Notes: generated by a model not told the origin, from the letters alone. A DNA stretch of 64,000 nt from a bacterium (GCA_024275575.1 JAJRYV010000069.1:52614-116613); one strand, 5' to 3'; shown: positions 36,159 through 46,697, numbered from the stretch's first letter. Translations and numbers: made by a program.

Positions 36159-36878
36159 ATGTCAAAACTGGCCAAAGAAATTCCAATCGAGAAGATCGTT
36201 GCCCGACAGGTGCAGCTTGGACAGCAGCGTCATCACAGGCTGGCGATGAAAGCGGAAAATTTGGAAATCCCCTGCATCAGCATTTCACGGGAAACGGGCA
36301 GTGGAGAGGATGAGGTCGTCACCAGCCTCAGTGAGATACTTGGCTGGCCTGTGTACGACAAAAATATCGTCGAAAGAATTGCCGACAACGCCGAACTCAA
36401 CGAAAAGTTGATCCGCGCCATCGATGAACGCACCCGCAACGAATTCAAGGACTGGATTAAAGCGGTCTTTCAAAATTCACTGCTCCAGAGTGACCGCTAT
36501 ATTCACCACCTGAGTGAGGTGATTTTGTCTATCGCCAAATGTGGGCGGGCGATCATCATCGGGCGGGGTGCAAATTTTATTTTGCCCCGTGGGCAAACCC
36601 TGGATGTGCGCCTCATTGCACCGCTACAGCACCGAGCCTGTTATCTGGCCGATAAACTGCATGTCGAATACGAAAAAGCTGAAAAAATGGTTCTTTATGC
36701 CGACAATGAACGTCAGGCTTATCTGCAGAAATTTTTTGGTAACAGCGAATTCGATCCACTGAACTACGACCTGGTGATCAACACCGGAAATGTCGACTAT
36801 TCTACTGCTGCAGAAATTATCATCACCGCAGTGTGCAAAAAATTCTCGATAAATCTGCAGGAATTAAAAGCTGTCTGA
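36159..36878 (+). CDS. Cytidylate-kinase-like P-loop protein
   Basis: A 239-residue member of the cytidylate-kinase-like (AAA_26) family. It begins its fold with ISISRETGSGEDEVVTSLSE, where the P-loop is usually GSGGREIA, followed by LGWPVYDKNIVERIA, IIIGRGANFILP and DVRLIAPLQHR, all typical. Members phosphorylate or bind nucleotides, often with no known substrate. I chose the ATG at 36159, which has AAAGGAGA five bases upstream; the frame is open further back to 35946 but that part has no protein character. It converges on the roadblock gene. Confidence 0.82.
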   Translation: MSKLAKEIPIEKIVARQVQLGQQRHHRLAMKAENLEIPCISISRETGSGEDEVVTSLSEILGWPVYDKNIVERIADNAELNEKLIRAIDERTRNEFKDWIKAVFQNSLLQSDRYIHHLSEVILSIAKCGRAIIIGRGANFILPRGQTLDVRLIAPLQHRACYLADKLHVEYEKAEKMVLYADNERQAYLQKFFGNSEFDPLNYDLVINTGNVDYSTAAEIIITAVCKKFSINLQELKAV

Positions 36879-37020
36879 GACCGGCTGGTACAGGGTTTAG
36901 CCCGGTTACCAGGCTAAAATTATCGTGAGTGATGCTGAACGAAATACACTTCATCGACCAACCCAACCAACCGCGGAAGCAAATTTTTTACTCAAGTCAG
37001 CGTCGGAATTTATTGAAATC

Positions 37021-37467
37021 TCAGGGGCAGAGCGGCGCAACTTTTGTGAGGTTGGCGCGCAACAGTGTCCACCCCAATCCCAGTGTCAGAGATTTGTCCG
37101 TGCCCATAAAAAATAGCGCCTTGGGTTTGCCCGGCACGGTACTGAGAAAATTAAAGCCGTCATTCGTCGTGATCTGTAATTCCTGAATGGAATTCTCAAC
37201 TTTTTTACCAAAATGGGAGCCCAGCAAATTTTCCACCGCTTTGACTGTGGGGCCACGAAATAAATCGACTGCTGCTGCTGCGATAGCTTCGACGTATGCA
37301 TCGTTCAGACCAGCTAATTTATGGCTTACTCCGAGCACGAGCCCACTCTGCAAATCGAGAATTGCACACCCCTGAATGCCGTCATGCCCGTTCATAATTT
37401 CCTTACAGATATCAGTTAAGGTGATCTCTTTGACCATCCCTGGAGAACCCTGATCTTTGTCTTTCAT
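37021..37467 (-). CDS. Roadblock/LC7-domain protein
   Basis: A 148-residue soluble protein whose residues 12-130 fit the roadblock/LC7 (longin-like) fold: helix TDICKEIMNGHDGIQGC, strand AILDLQSGLVLGVS, a long helix LNDAYVEAIAAAAVDLF, and strands near the end (FNFLSTVPGKPKALFFM). In bacteria such proteins often partner small GTPases or act in signalling, but no MglA-like GTPase is next to it. Nothing in the sequence shows its target. The 666-base gap that follows (37468-38133) has no convincing gene, only a short TTG-started frame with no protein character. Confidence 0.6.
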   Translation of the reverse strand: MKDKDQGSPGMVKEITLTDICKEIMNGHDGIQGCAILDLQSGLVLGVSHKLAGLNDAYVEAIAAAAVDLFRGPTVKAVENLLGSHFGKKVENSIQELQITTNDGFNFLSTVPGKPKALFFMGTDKSLTLGLGWTLLRANLTKVAPLCP

Positions 37468-38133
37468 GATTGCCTCGATAATGATGTTGGGAAAATGGAT
37501 TTGTTAAGCGCTTGTACCGTTTATCTATTTTTAAATGTCATCATGACGTCTCCCAGAATGGCTTCGTCAAATTCCACATGCTGAAAAAATTCGTCTGCGA
37601 TTTCTATCAATAAAAACCATTAAAACCAATTCTTCACGAAATCCACCAGGTTAGAAATATTGCCAGTACAAACACAGTATCTTGTCATAGATACTTTATT
37701 CTGGCGCGAGTGCAGAAAAGATTTCCCGGTTTTGCCAGAGAGTACGGTTCCAAAGATTAAAATTGTGAGTGAAATTCTGGTGTTGCATCCATATTTTTAA
37801 ATTTGAAAAAACGGTCGTTCTTCACACTGCAAAGAGGTAAAGGTATTCACGAGCAAGAACCTGCGGTCTTTGCGGCAGATTTCCGGTCATCAATATCTTT
37901 AAAAATTCAATCCGGAGGGCACCAAAACCGGCAATTATGTCTCAAGATCGTACACTTTCAGATTTCACGTCTCTTCCTCGAACAGAAAGCGACTGTGAAT
38001 ACGCTGATAAGAATTTAATTTTAAATAACTTATTAAATGGCATATGATTTGCTTGAATGTTGGTTCTCTATCCTGGCAAACTTTAAAAAATCAAGATGAA
38101 TAGTAACCGTTACCGAGCGGGGAGCATGCAAAA

Positions 38134-41100
38134 TTGTTAAACTCCAGCCCTGATCTCTCACAAAAGTATAAAATTTATCAGCAGTTTTCGCAGGATTTTA
38201 TCAGCCGCAGTTTTCTCGCTGAAAACGGTAGCAAAAAAACATTTGTAGAAGCCAGAATTTTATCTCAAAACGAGTTCAACAGCATGCATTCAGTGCAGCA
38301 GTTGGAAAGCATATCCGCGATTTACAAAGAGTTTAAGCATCAGAATATCGCCCGGTTCATCGAGCTGGGCACGACCGGCAGCAATGAAATTGCATTTTTC
38401 AGTGAATATAAAAACGGTTATACGCTGGCTTTTCTTTTCGATCATTTTGCCGGCACAAAGACACAAATCCCCATTCACCTTGCTTCGTTTATCATCACTG
38501 AAATTTGTACCGGTCTCGACTATATCCATTCCCGACGGGCGGCTCAGGATGAACCGTTCATGGATAGTGTATTTCACGGACTTTCGGCAGAAAACGTTCT
38601 GATATCCCGGGCAGGTGAAATCATCATTCGTGGCGTCGAGCTGGCACCCCTGCGTTTCGATTATATAAAAAATAACCGCAACTCCGATAAAATCAAATTT
38701 TTCCCATCGCTGGCCCCGGAATATTTTCGCGATAATCCGGTTGTCGATTTTCGTGCGGATCTATTTTCCCTGGGTATTCTTTTTCTCGAATTTTTATCCG
38801 GCAAAAGGCTCGATTCGACTATGTCGGTGAATGAACAAATCGACTATATTTTTAGAAAAAACCAAACCTACTTCAGCGATCGCCCGGATGAGGCGCAGGA
38901 GCGCTTGCAAACAATTCTGCATTCTATTCTCGCGGATATCCCGGATAATCGATATAGCGCGACAAATCAGTTGTATATGGATTTGCTGCACCAGCTCATC
39001 CTGACTGCATCGAATGCAAACTTCACCGACGAATTGGCCTTTTTTATTCAAAACCTGGATATCGAACCTGCCAGCCCGGCTGATATAAAGAGTTTTGCCA
39101 TACAGCAAGATGCGGCAAATGCCGAAGCCGAACCGGCGCAGGAACAACTTGCTGAGCCGGAGGGAAATGAAGCGCTGGCGTATTTGCAGAGCCTCATGCA
39201 GCGTCGTGATCCGGGTTCATCGCCCGCCGATAGTGGAAAGAGTATTTCGTTAACGCCGCAACCAGATGCAGAGCCCGAAGCCGTTGGGCAAAAAACAAAA
39301 ACACCTCAGGAAGAAAAAAAATTTAATCTCGTTTCGCCGATTGAACAAAATACTCAGTCCGGAGAAGCTGAAACAGGCGCGGAGACGCCGGATATTGAAG
39401 AAAACACTGCCGAGGATAGCGAAGAACACGTCGATTATGTGATTTCGGAAGATTTTATCGATATCACTGATTTACCCGAAACCGAAGAGATGGAAATCAA
39501 CATCGATCTCACTCAGGAAGAAATCGAAACGACAGAACGAAAACCTGATGGTGATAGCGTGAAAAATTTTGTTGAATTCATCGATGAGGAAATCAGTGAA
39601 CCGATTGAGCAAAGCGAAGACACGCCCCCGGATAAACCCGCAGCAAAACCGGGATTTTCCGTTGAAATCAAGGATGATTTTACTGAAACGGAAGATATTG
39701 ATCAACTTGAAATTTGCCTCGACAAAACCGAGAATGAGGGGAGAAATGATGTCGAACCAGCTCCCGACGAAAAATACGGCGCAGAGAATAGCGCCAGTGC
39801 AGAACCGGAATCAGCCATGTTCGACGAGGACGATACGGCGATATTTAAGCGAAACCCGGAGCCTGGCACGGAAGATGACAACCCGCCGGATAAGGGTGTT
39901 TTCCCTTCGATCGATCAGGTTAAACCCATCGAAGAAGTCGAGCGGTCATCAGATGCCAGTACCGGTGAAATTGCCCGGAATACAGACGATCTTGCAGCTG
40001 AAACCGGGCGGCATTCGGCGATGGAAAAGCCCGGGAACGAAGCGGAGAATATCGACGCGGGTGAGACCTCTGCTGCAACGACTGCGCCGGAGGAAAACAT
40101 CGCACTTTTCCAGGGTGATGATTCACAAGCAACACCGGAAAACAGCAAAAGCGAAAACATAGCGTTAGAATACGAGGCCATTTTCGGCATCGACAATTCA
40201 AATAAAAATGATACTCCGGCTAAAGAAACAAACAATGCGTCTGCCTTACCTGAGAACGGGGAAAATCACGAGGGGAGTGCGCCCGCCGGTTTTGAGAAAA
40301 GCGCAGAAAAAAATGATGAGATTTTTTTTCATCCCGGTGAGGCGAAAAATAAAAAGACAGAGCAGGCTTCTCCTAAACAGTCGAATACCCGAAGAACGGT
40401 GAAGACTGTTTTTGAGCCTAAAAAGAGTACTTTCACGAGCACGAAGCCACAACAGGGCAGCAAAAAACGCAGTATTTTTTCCGGTAAAAATCCCTTTGGG
40501 AAGAAGGAAAAAGACGAACCGCTATTCAAAATCATCGACAACTCATCAAACTCAAAAAGCGCTTCGCGCTTTTACAGCATCATCGATGAATCATCGGCAC
40601 ATTCAAGCCATACCGATGGCGAGGAGATCAAGACGATCATCGATGTAGTGCGTTTATCTGCACGCTCAAATCCCAAAGTTTATATTCTTGGCGCTGCGAT
40701 GATTCCCGTAATGTTCATCCTGTTTACCTTGGTCGATACATTTTCTCAATTTACTTCTTATGGAACCGGGATTTATGATTATTTTTTCCCGCCGGCCATT
40801 CGCATTGAAACGATCCCCAGCGGTGCGCAGGTTTACCTCGATGATAAACCGCTGGCCGCCAAGACAGCCCTGCAACTCGATGAAATCGAACCCGGCGTGC
40901 ACAAGTTAAAATTGACTCTGCCGAAATTTGATCCCATCATCAAATCCTTCAACGTTTTAAGCAAAGGGCAATTGTATGTCGCCGGCGAGGAAGAAAGGCA
41001 TGGCAGCGTTCCCTATATTTTCAGGTTTAAAGTCCAACTGGAGCTTTCGAGCCAGCCGCCGGGGGCAACTATTTTTATCAACGATACGAAAATCGCCGAC

Positions 41101-42012
41101 AAGACGCCGGCAACAGTTTTTTGGGAAATTGGGGAAAAACCTATTTCGATCCGCATGGAAAAAGGCAATTATCCACAAATTGCCGGGCTTACTTTTGACG
41201 CGCAAAAAGACCGGGAAAGCATTTCCGACAGGCGGTTCTGGCGGTTTCAGCGCCTCAATAAAATGAAGCATCACATCGCTATCGAAGGGGTTTTTCGCAA
41301 GGAGATCAAAGTCGAATCAGTGCCGTCACGCGCAGAAATTTTCGTCGATGAAAATACAAAGGCCTCTGGAATTACCGGCATAAACGGCAAGCTGCTGTTT
41401 ACCGAGGGCGAACATATCATCACTTTACGCAAGCCAGGTTATATCGACCGACGTTTCAGTCTGCGCGTCGATGATAAATCACCGATTTTTCTCAAAGAAA
41501 CTCTGTCCCGTTATATCACCATTTCTGCCCGGGATATAGAAAGCACTGACGGCATGGATATCAACGCCACGGTGGTTCAAATTGCCGGCAGGGGAAAAAC
41601 GATTGAGCTCAACCAAAAAACACCCGCACGAGTCAGGCTACTGCCTTATACGTATACGGCTGTTATCCGGAAGGCAAATTTTGAAGAGCAAACTGTAAGA
41701 ATCAAACCACAGGACAAACAGGTCGTCGCCCGTATGGTGCCGATCCCTACCGATGTCTCCATTACCGTCAATGACGCCACGACAAAAGACCCTCTCAGCA
41801 ACGTCACCATCCTGTACAACACCAAACGCTCTCTTAACAATGCGATCATATTGGGCGCAACCAATACCGAGGGCAAACTCGTTGCACGCGTCCCTGATGG
41901 TTATTTCGCCATTTTCGCCCGCAAGGAAGGTTATCGGCTGACGTTAAAAAGTATGCGCTTTAAACAGGGGAGAAGAAACCGGGCCGTGTTGTGGATGAGA
42001 AGACAGTATTGA
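38134..42012 (+). CDS. Pseudokinase with long acidic linker, one membrane helix and PEGA domains
   Basis: A 1292-residue signalling or envelope protein. Residues 10-290 have a serine/threonine-kinase fold, shown by APEYFRDNP with later DLFSLGILFLEFLSGK. The catalytic residues are gone: the VAxK lysine is R41, the HRD loop reads HGLSAEN (148-154) with no aspartate, and DFG reads GVE (167-169). Residues about 300-830 are disordered and acidic. A membrane helix lies at about 850-872, and the outer part holds three PEGA repeats, from about 889, 967 and 1058, plus two more beta domains. TTG start with GGGGAG nine bases upstream. It probably links an inner scaffold to the wall or envelope; the role is not known. 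Confidence 0.82.
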   Translation: MLNSSPDLSQKYKIYQQFSQDFISRSFLAENGSKKTFVEARILSQNEFNSMHSVQQLESISAIYKEFKHQNIARFIELGTTGSNEIAFFSEYKNGYTLAFLFDHFAGTKTQIPIHLASFIITEICTGLDYIHSRRAAQDEPFMDSVFHGLSAENVLISRAGEIIIRGVELAPLRFDYIKNNRNSDKIKFFPSLAPEYFRDNPVVDFRADLFSLGILFLEFLSGKRLDSTMSVNEQIDYIFRKNQTYFSDRPDEAQERLQTILHSILADIPDNRYSATNQLYMDLLHQLILTASNANFTDELAFFIQNLDIEPASPADIKSFAIQQDAANAEAEPAQEQLAEPEGNEALAYLQSLMQRRDPGSSPADSGKSISLTPQPDAEPEAVGQKTKTPQEEKKFNLVSPIEQNTQSGEAETGAETPDIEENTAEDSEEHVDYVISEDFIDITDLPETEEMEINIDLTQEEIETTERKPDGDSVKNFVEFIDEEISEPIEQSEDTPPDKPAAKPGFSVEIKDDFTETEDIDQLEICLDKTENEGRNDVEPAPDEKYGAENSASAEPESAMFDEDDTAIFKRNPEPGTEDDNPPDKGVFPSIDQVKPIEEVERSSDASTGEIARNTDDLAAETGRHSAMEKPGNEAENIDAGETSAATTAPEENIALFQGDDSQATPENSKSENIALEYEAIFGIDNSNKNDTPAKETNNASALPENGENHEGSAPAGFEKSAEKNDEIFFHPGEAKNKKTEQASPKQSNTRRTVKTVFEPKKSTFTSTKPQQGSKKRSIFSGKNPFGKKEKDEPLFKIIDNSSNSKSASRFYSIIDESSAHSSHTDGEEIKTIIDVVRLSARSNPKVYILGAAMIPVMFILFTLVDTFSQFTSYGTGIYDYFFPPAIRIETIPSGAQVYLDDKPLAAKTALQLDEIEPGVHKLKLTLPKFDPIIKSFNVLSKGQLYVAGEEERHGSVPYIFRFKVQLELSSQPPGATIFINDTKIADKTPATVFWEIGEKPISIRMEKGNYPQIAGLTFDAQKDRESISDRRFWRFQRLNKMKHHIAIEGVFRKEIKVESVPSRAEIFVDENTKASGITGINGKLLFTEGEHIITLRKPGYIDRRFSLRVDDKSPIFLKETLSRYITISARDIESTDGMDINATVVQIAGRGKTIELNQKTPARVRLLPYTYTAVIRKANFEEQTVRIKPQDKQVVARMVPIPTDVSITVNDATTKDPLSNVTILYNTKRSLNNAIILGATNTEGKLVARVPDGYFAIFARKEGYRLTLKSMRFKQGRRNRAVLWMRRQY

Positions 42013-42261
42013 TTGTCGCACTTTCAATGCAGGCATTCTGCTGTACCCAATTTTAGTCAAAGTGATTTTACATTAACTTGGATTTTATCAGAAAAAAGCA
42101 TTATCTTGCCTGTTTGAAATTTCAACAAAAATCATCTCATCAAGCCGGTCGCGCGCCAACCGGCAGAAAAACACGGTTTGTATTGGCGGTCTGTGTACGC
42201 ATAATGATAATTTCGACAGATAACTTATCACACTAATCCACAACCAAAGCATGGTACATAC

Positions 42262-45200
42262 GTGTCCTGGGAAAATTTAACAAAAGCACGATTACGCGAA
42301 CTGAGCAAAGAAAAAATCTACAGCCGTGGCCGCAGTTCATTTCTCGATAACAATGTCACCATCATTCGGCGGACAGAGCGGCTGATCGAGGCGCGGGTTC
42401 AGGATGGCGCCATTCATCAGGTGAATATCAGCAATGGAGCGGAGGGCTTTGATTTTAATTGTTCCTGCGAGAGCGAAATTTTCTGCCAGCATATGGTCGC
42501 CGTCGGCATGAAAGTCGATGCCAACAATACGCTCAAAAATGGCCCCGCCATACGACCGCAACGGGCCCAGGTTCGACGTTTGCCGGAATGGGAAAAGTTT
42601 GTACGCACCGTCGAAGTTCCGAAAAATGAGGCGATGCAATTTTGGAAACCGGTCTTTCATATCGAACTGAACAACAACCATTGGACACTGCTTGTCGAAA
42701 AGGCATTTTTGCGTAAAGACGGCCAATTGGGGCGGCGGTCGCGTCTGAAAATTTCGGAAATCGGCACGGAAAATTTGCTTTTAAATGAAAAAGAACGTTT
42801 CGTTCTCTCTTATGTTTTTGCCCACGAAAACCACGGTTTCGGCGGCATGAATATGAAGTATCTCTACACCAATCATGTCGCCATCCGTCACGCCCTCGGC
42901 GCTGATTGTGGTTTTTTATTCAACCTGCTCGATGACAGCTACGTTTTTTTGGAAAAAGACGGGCATGGCGCGGTGCCAATAATCACCAGCGACAACACGG
43001 CGCGCATCATTTTTAAAACGAAAATTATCGATCGCGACGTCGTTTGCAAGCCTTATCTTAAATGGGAGAAGTTGACGGAGGAATTCACCCACAAGAATTT
43101 CATTCTGACCAAAAATCCGATCTGGATATTGCGTGAAACCACATTGCTTAAAATTGAAGGCGCTCGCGACGCCGGCATGCTGCTACCGTTTGTAGCGCCG
43201 CAGTTCAGTCTGCGTATTCCCAAAGCGGAATTCCCGAAATTCTTACAGCGCGTCACCCATAACTCCGATTTCACCCAAAGCCTCGAACTCGATAACAATC
43301 TTGCCATTCATGAGATTAAAACCGCGCCCGTTCCCCGTCTGTATTTACAGGAAAGCAACGCTTCGCTGCAGCTCGTACTAAAATTTTCGTATGAAAACCA
43401 TGAAGTCACAGCAGACCGATATCAGGATGTTACATTTCTCACCAGCGCGAAAAACCGGCGGATCACAAAACTGATTCGCAACCCGCAACAGGAACTCCAT
43501 TTTCAACGACTACTGCAAAATAGTGGAGCGGCGACTTCAGATTATACCGTATTTACAGTGATGGAATCCAGCGCCGTCCAATGGCTGCATTTGCAGGCGC
43601 CGGAGCTCATCAAACAGGGTTTTGAACTCCTGGGTGAGGGAGAGTTGCAGGAATTTCGAGTGCGCCGCAGCACACCGCGTATTCACACCGAAATCAGCTC
43701 AACTATCGACTGGTTCGATTTGCGAATTCAATTTGATTTTGATGGGATTTTTGTTTCCCTTTCCGCCCTGAGAAAAGCAGTGCGCGCGGGCAACCGATTT
43801 ATCACGCTTTCGGATGGCAGTTCTGCTCACATTCCTGAAGATTTGCTGCGCCGCTTCCATCAGCTTTTTCTGCTCGGCGAGATCAACGATGACGCCATTC
43901 GCCTTTCCCGCTACCATGTCACCCTTATCGATACGCTGGCCGAAATCGCGGATGAGAACCATGGTGATAAAGATTACACCCACTTTATTAATAAATTGCG
44001 TGATTTTCAGGGAATCGAACAGCATCCTGTTCCTGACACTTTAAAAGGCAAGCTGCGGCCCTATCAATATGCCGGATATAACTGGCTTATCTTTCTGAAA
44101 GAGCATAAATTCGGCGGTTTTCTGGCAGACGATATGGGGCTTGGTAAAACGATTCAGACGATCGCTATTTTATTGCGTGAAAAAAGTCTCAATTCACCAG
44201 AGCCCAACCTGATTGTCGCACCGAACTCCGTGGTTTTCAACTGGTCCCACGAATTGACAAAATTTGCACCGTCATTACGAATTTTTCAACAGGTCGGGCA
44301 AAACCGTCCCCGATCAAGTGAGAGTTTCAATAAATATGATATCGTGCTGACAACTTACGGTACCCTGCGGCGGGACGTCACTTTTATCAAAGATTTTACT
44401 TACAATTACATCATCCTGGACGAGTCGCAAAATATCAAAAACCCGGCCTCACAAACGGCGAAAGCAACACGTATTTTACAGTGCCGGCATCGCCTTGTGC
44501 TCACCGGAACACCCATCGAAAACAATACGTTGGAATTATGGTCGCAGATGGCATTTTTAAACCCCGGTTTGCTCGGTTCCCGCAGGCAATTTCAGGAAAA
44601 TTTTGCCACACCCATCGAGAGAAACGGCAGTGATGCAGCGGCGGAACTGCTGCAGAAATTGATTTACCCCTTCATTTTGCGGCGCACAAAAAATCAGGTT
44701 GCGAAAGAATTGCCACCCAAGACCGAATCTATCTGTTATACCAACATGACGGAATCCCAGAAAAAGTTTTACATCTACTGGAGGGATTATTACCGGGCGA
44801 CTATTTTGCAGGAAATCGATAAAAAAGGGCTCGATAAAATACGCTTCACTATTCTGGAAGGATTGATGAAACTACGCCAGATCGCCTGCCATCCCATGCT
44901 TGTCGAACCGGAGACAGAGCGCGATTCCGGCAAATTTGATGCTTTAAGTGAACAGCTTGCAGAAATCGTTGCCGAGGGACACAAAGTGCTGGTTTTTTCG
45001 CAGTTCGTCAAAATGCTAACGATCATGCGCAAGAAACTGGAAGAACTTGGCATCCGCTACAGCTATCTCGACGGCCGAACCCGCGACCGTGGCCGCAAAG
45101 TGGCAGAATTTCAGAATGACCCCGCGGTTCAGGTTTTTCTCATCAGTTTGCGTGCCGGTGGTGTCGGGCTCAATCTCACGGCCGCTGATTACGTCATTCA

Positions 45201-45432
45201 TTTCGATCCCTGGTGGAATCCGGCAGTCGAAGTTCAAGCAACCGATCGGGCACACCGCATCGGGCAGGACAAACATGTTTTCGTTTATAAATATATTACC
45301 GAGGGGACCGTGGAAGAGAAAGTATTGCAGTTGCAGCAAAAAAAAAGGCAACTGGTCGATCAGCTCATCTCGACGGACCGGGCATTTTTCAAGCAGCTTT
45401 CCAATACGGATATCGAATCCCTCTTCTCGTAA
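42262..45432 (+). CDS. SNF2-family helicase with N-terminal SWIM zinc finger
   Basis: A 1056-residue DNA translocase. Residues 67-77 form a SWIM zinc finger (CSC-x5-CQH). A middle SNF2-associated region follows. The ATPase core starts with LRPYQYAGYNWL, then DDMGLGKT (Walker A, K629), DESQ (720-723, Walker B), LTGTPIENN and FILRRTK; the second lobe has FSQF, DGRTRDRGRKV, LRAGGVGLNLT and ATDRAHRIGQ. All the motifs look intact. Bacterial SWIM/SNF2 proteins (HepA/RapA-like relatives) are thought to remodel DNA-protein complexes. GTG start. It converges with the oxidoreductase gene 38 bases away. Confidence 0.92.
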   Translation: MSWENLTKARLRELSKEKIYSRGRSSFLDNNVTIIRRTERLIEARVQDGAIHQVNISNGAEGFDFNCSCESEIFCQHMVAVGMKVDANNTLKNGPAIRPQRAQVRRLPEWEKFVRTVEVPKNEAMQFWKPVFHIELNNNHWTLLVEKAFLRKDGQLGRRSRLKISEIGTENLLLNEKERFVLSYVFAHENHGFGGMNMKYLYTNHVAIRHALGADCGFLFNLLDDSYVFLEKDGHGAVPIITSDNTARIIFKTKIIDRDVVCKPYLKWEKLTEEFTHKNFILTKNPIWILRETTLLKIEGARDAGMLLPFVAPQFSLRIPKAEFPKFLQRVTHNSDFTQSLELDNNLAIHEIKTAPVPRLYLQESNASLQLVLKFSYENHEVTADRYQDVTFLTSAKNRRITKLIRNPQQELHFQRLLQNSGAATSDYTVFTVMESSAVQWLHLQAPELIKQGFELLGEGELQEFRVRRSTPRIHTEISSTIDWFDLRIQFDFDGIFVSLSALRKAVRAGNRFITLSDGSSAHIPEDLLRRFHQLFLLGEINDDAIRLSRYHVTLIDTLAEIADENHGDKDYTHFINKLRDFQGIEQHPVPDTLKGKLRPYQYAGYNWLIFLKEHKFGGFLADDMGLGKTIQTIAILLREKSLNSPEPNLIVAPNSVVFNWSHELTKFAPSLRIFQQVGQNRPRSSESFNKYDIVLTTYGTLRRDVTFIKDFTYNYIILDESQNIKNPASQTAKATRILQCRHRLVLTGTPIENNTLELWSQMAFLNPGLLGSRRQFQENFATPIERNGSDAAAELLQKLIYPFILRRTKNQVAKELPPKTESICYTNMTESQKKFYIYWRDYYRATILQEIDKKGLDKIRFTILEGLMKLRQIACHPMLVEPETERDSGKFDALSEQLAEIVAEGHKVLVFSQFVKMLTIMRKKLEELGIRYSYLDGRTRDRGRKVAEFQNDPAVQVFLISLRAGGVGLNLTAADYVIHFDPWWNPAVEVQATDRAHRIGQDKHVFVYKYITEGTVEEKVLQLQQKKRQLVDQLISTDRAFFKQLSNTDIESLFS

Positions 45433-45469
45433 CTGGAAGCCAAAAATCGAGTTTTACCCATGGCCGGTT

Positions 45470-46483
45470 TCAGCCTGAAGTGAATTCTATCCCTGAATTT
45501 TGACGATAGCCGGCGACGAGTTCGTCCATTACGAGTGCCGTGCGTTTCGCTGTATCCCCGGTGCTCGGGCACAATCCGCGCCCGTTGAGCTGGGCAACAA
45601 TCGCTTCGAGCAGGGGTTGCTGAATATGTTCCGGTCGCTCAAAATAAAATTGATTTGCACCGTTTCCCGTCTGCAGTTCGACGCGCTGTTCGCCGAAAAC
45701 CGAAAAACTGATCTTGCCTTTATCTCCGAATATTTCGACACGATCCCTTTGTGAAACGGCAGCGACAGTAAAACACCAGCGCGCGCCGGCCTGTACATTA
45801 TTGGCAAAAGAAAAATGCGCCAGAACCAGATCTTCCGCAAGTGATTGGCCCGCCTGGTTAAGGGCAAATCCACGTACAGCTTGCACCGGTCCAAAGAGAA
45901 AATCCAGCAAATCAATTTGATGTGAACCGAGATCAAAAAATAATCCGCCGCCGGAAATTGCCGGCTGCAACCGCCACGAATTGCGATCAACCGCTGCGCC
46001 CTGGCCGGGATTAAACAAATCCATCGAAACAAAACGCACGGCACCGATAGCAGCGGAATCGAGCAGTTCCTTGACTTTGAGAAAAACCGGCAGGCAGCGA
46101 CGATAATATGCGACGAAAAGGTGCACCCCGGCATGTTGACAGGCTTCGATCATCCATTGGCATTCTTTGGCCGTACGCGCCATGGGTTTTTCCACATAAA
46201 CCGCTTTGCCTGCTTGCGCCGCCAAAATCGTATATCGTGCATGGGAGTCCGGCGGAGTGGCGATATAAACGATATCAACCTGCGGGTGGGCGATGAGTTC
46301 CTCCACAGTTTCGCACACAACCGGCACCTGATGACGGCGGGCATAATCATGGGCCTTTTGCAGATTTCTGCGGGTGACCGCGAATAATTGTGAAGCGGAT
46401 ATTTTGTCCATTGCCGGAGCACTCTTTTTTTCGCAGACATCACCACAACCGATGATGCCCCAGCGTAAAATCTTCTGATTCAT
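45470..46483 (-). CDS. Gfo/Idh/MocA-family NAD(P)-dependent oxidoreductase
   Basis: A 337-residue dehydrogenase. The Rossmann start WGIIGCGDVCEKKSAP binds the dinucleotide, DIVYIATPPDSHARYTILA and YVEKPMARTAKE (with the catalytic-region lysine of EKP) follow, and the second domain contains a typical GGGLFFDLGSHQIDLLDFLFG. Members act on sugars, inositols or biliverdin; the substrate cannot be read from the sequence. GGGAT precedes the ATG. Its closest neighbours do not suggest a pathway. Confidence 0.92.
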   Translation of the reverse strand: MNQKILRWGIIGCGDVCEKKSAPAMDKISASQLFAVTRRNLQKAHDYARRHQVPVVCETVEELIAHPQVDIVYIATPPDSHARYTILAAQAGKAVYVEKPMARTAKECQWMIEACQHAGVHLFVAYYRRCLPVFLKVKELLDSAAIGAVRFVSMDLFNPGQGAAVDRNSWRLQPAISGGGLFFDLGSHQIDLLDFLFGPVQAVRGFALNQAGQSLAEDLVLAHFSFANNVQAGARWCFTVAAVSQRDRVEIFGDKGKISFSVFGEQRVELQTGNGANQFYFERPEHIQQPLLEAIVAQLNGRGLCPSTGDTAKRTALVMDELVAGYRQNSGIEFTSG

Positions 46484-46630
46484 TAAAATCCCGATCTAAT
46501 TGAAAGGATAGCCCTTAGCCTGCTTTATTCATAAACAGTCTTCCTATATTCGAACAGCCAATTCCGAGATAAACATCCCCCAGCCCCCTTTAATGGAAAG
46601 ATTTGTAAAATCGCCTTTTGAAGGGAGACA

Positions 46631-46657
46631 GATTTGTGCTCTTGACGAGCACAAATC
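46631..46657. repeat. Perfect inverted repeat GATTTGTGCTC / GAGCACAAATC
   Basis: Eleven-base perfect arms (46631-46641 and 46647-46657) with loop TTGAC, between the small membrane protein and the oxidoreductase, both on the minus strand. No T-tract on either side. It follows a stretch (46577-46593) reading CCCCAGCCCCCTTTAAT, similar to degenerate G/C-rich intergenic repeats in many genomes. Confidence 0.5.
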
Positions 46658-46697
46658 AGGTAAGTGCGTTCATTTCAAAATCCGGAGCGATCGGCTG

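Noticed and set aside
37803..38018. 71-residue frame in the gap before the pseudokinase
   Set aside because: TTG start with no clear ribosome site and no protein pattern; looks like non-coding sequence.
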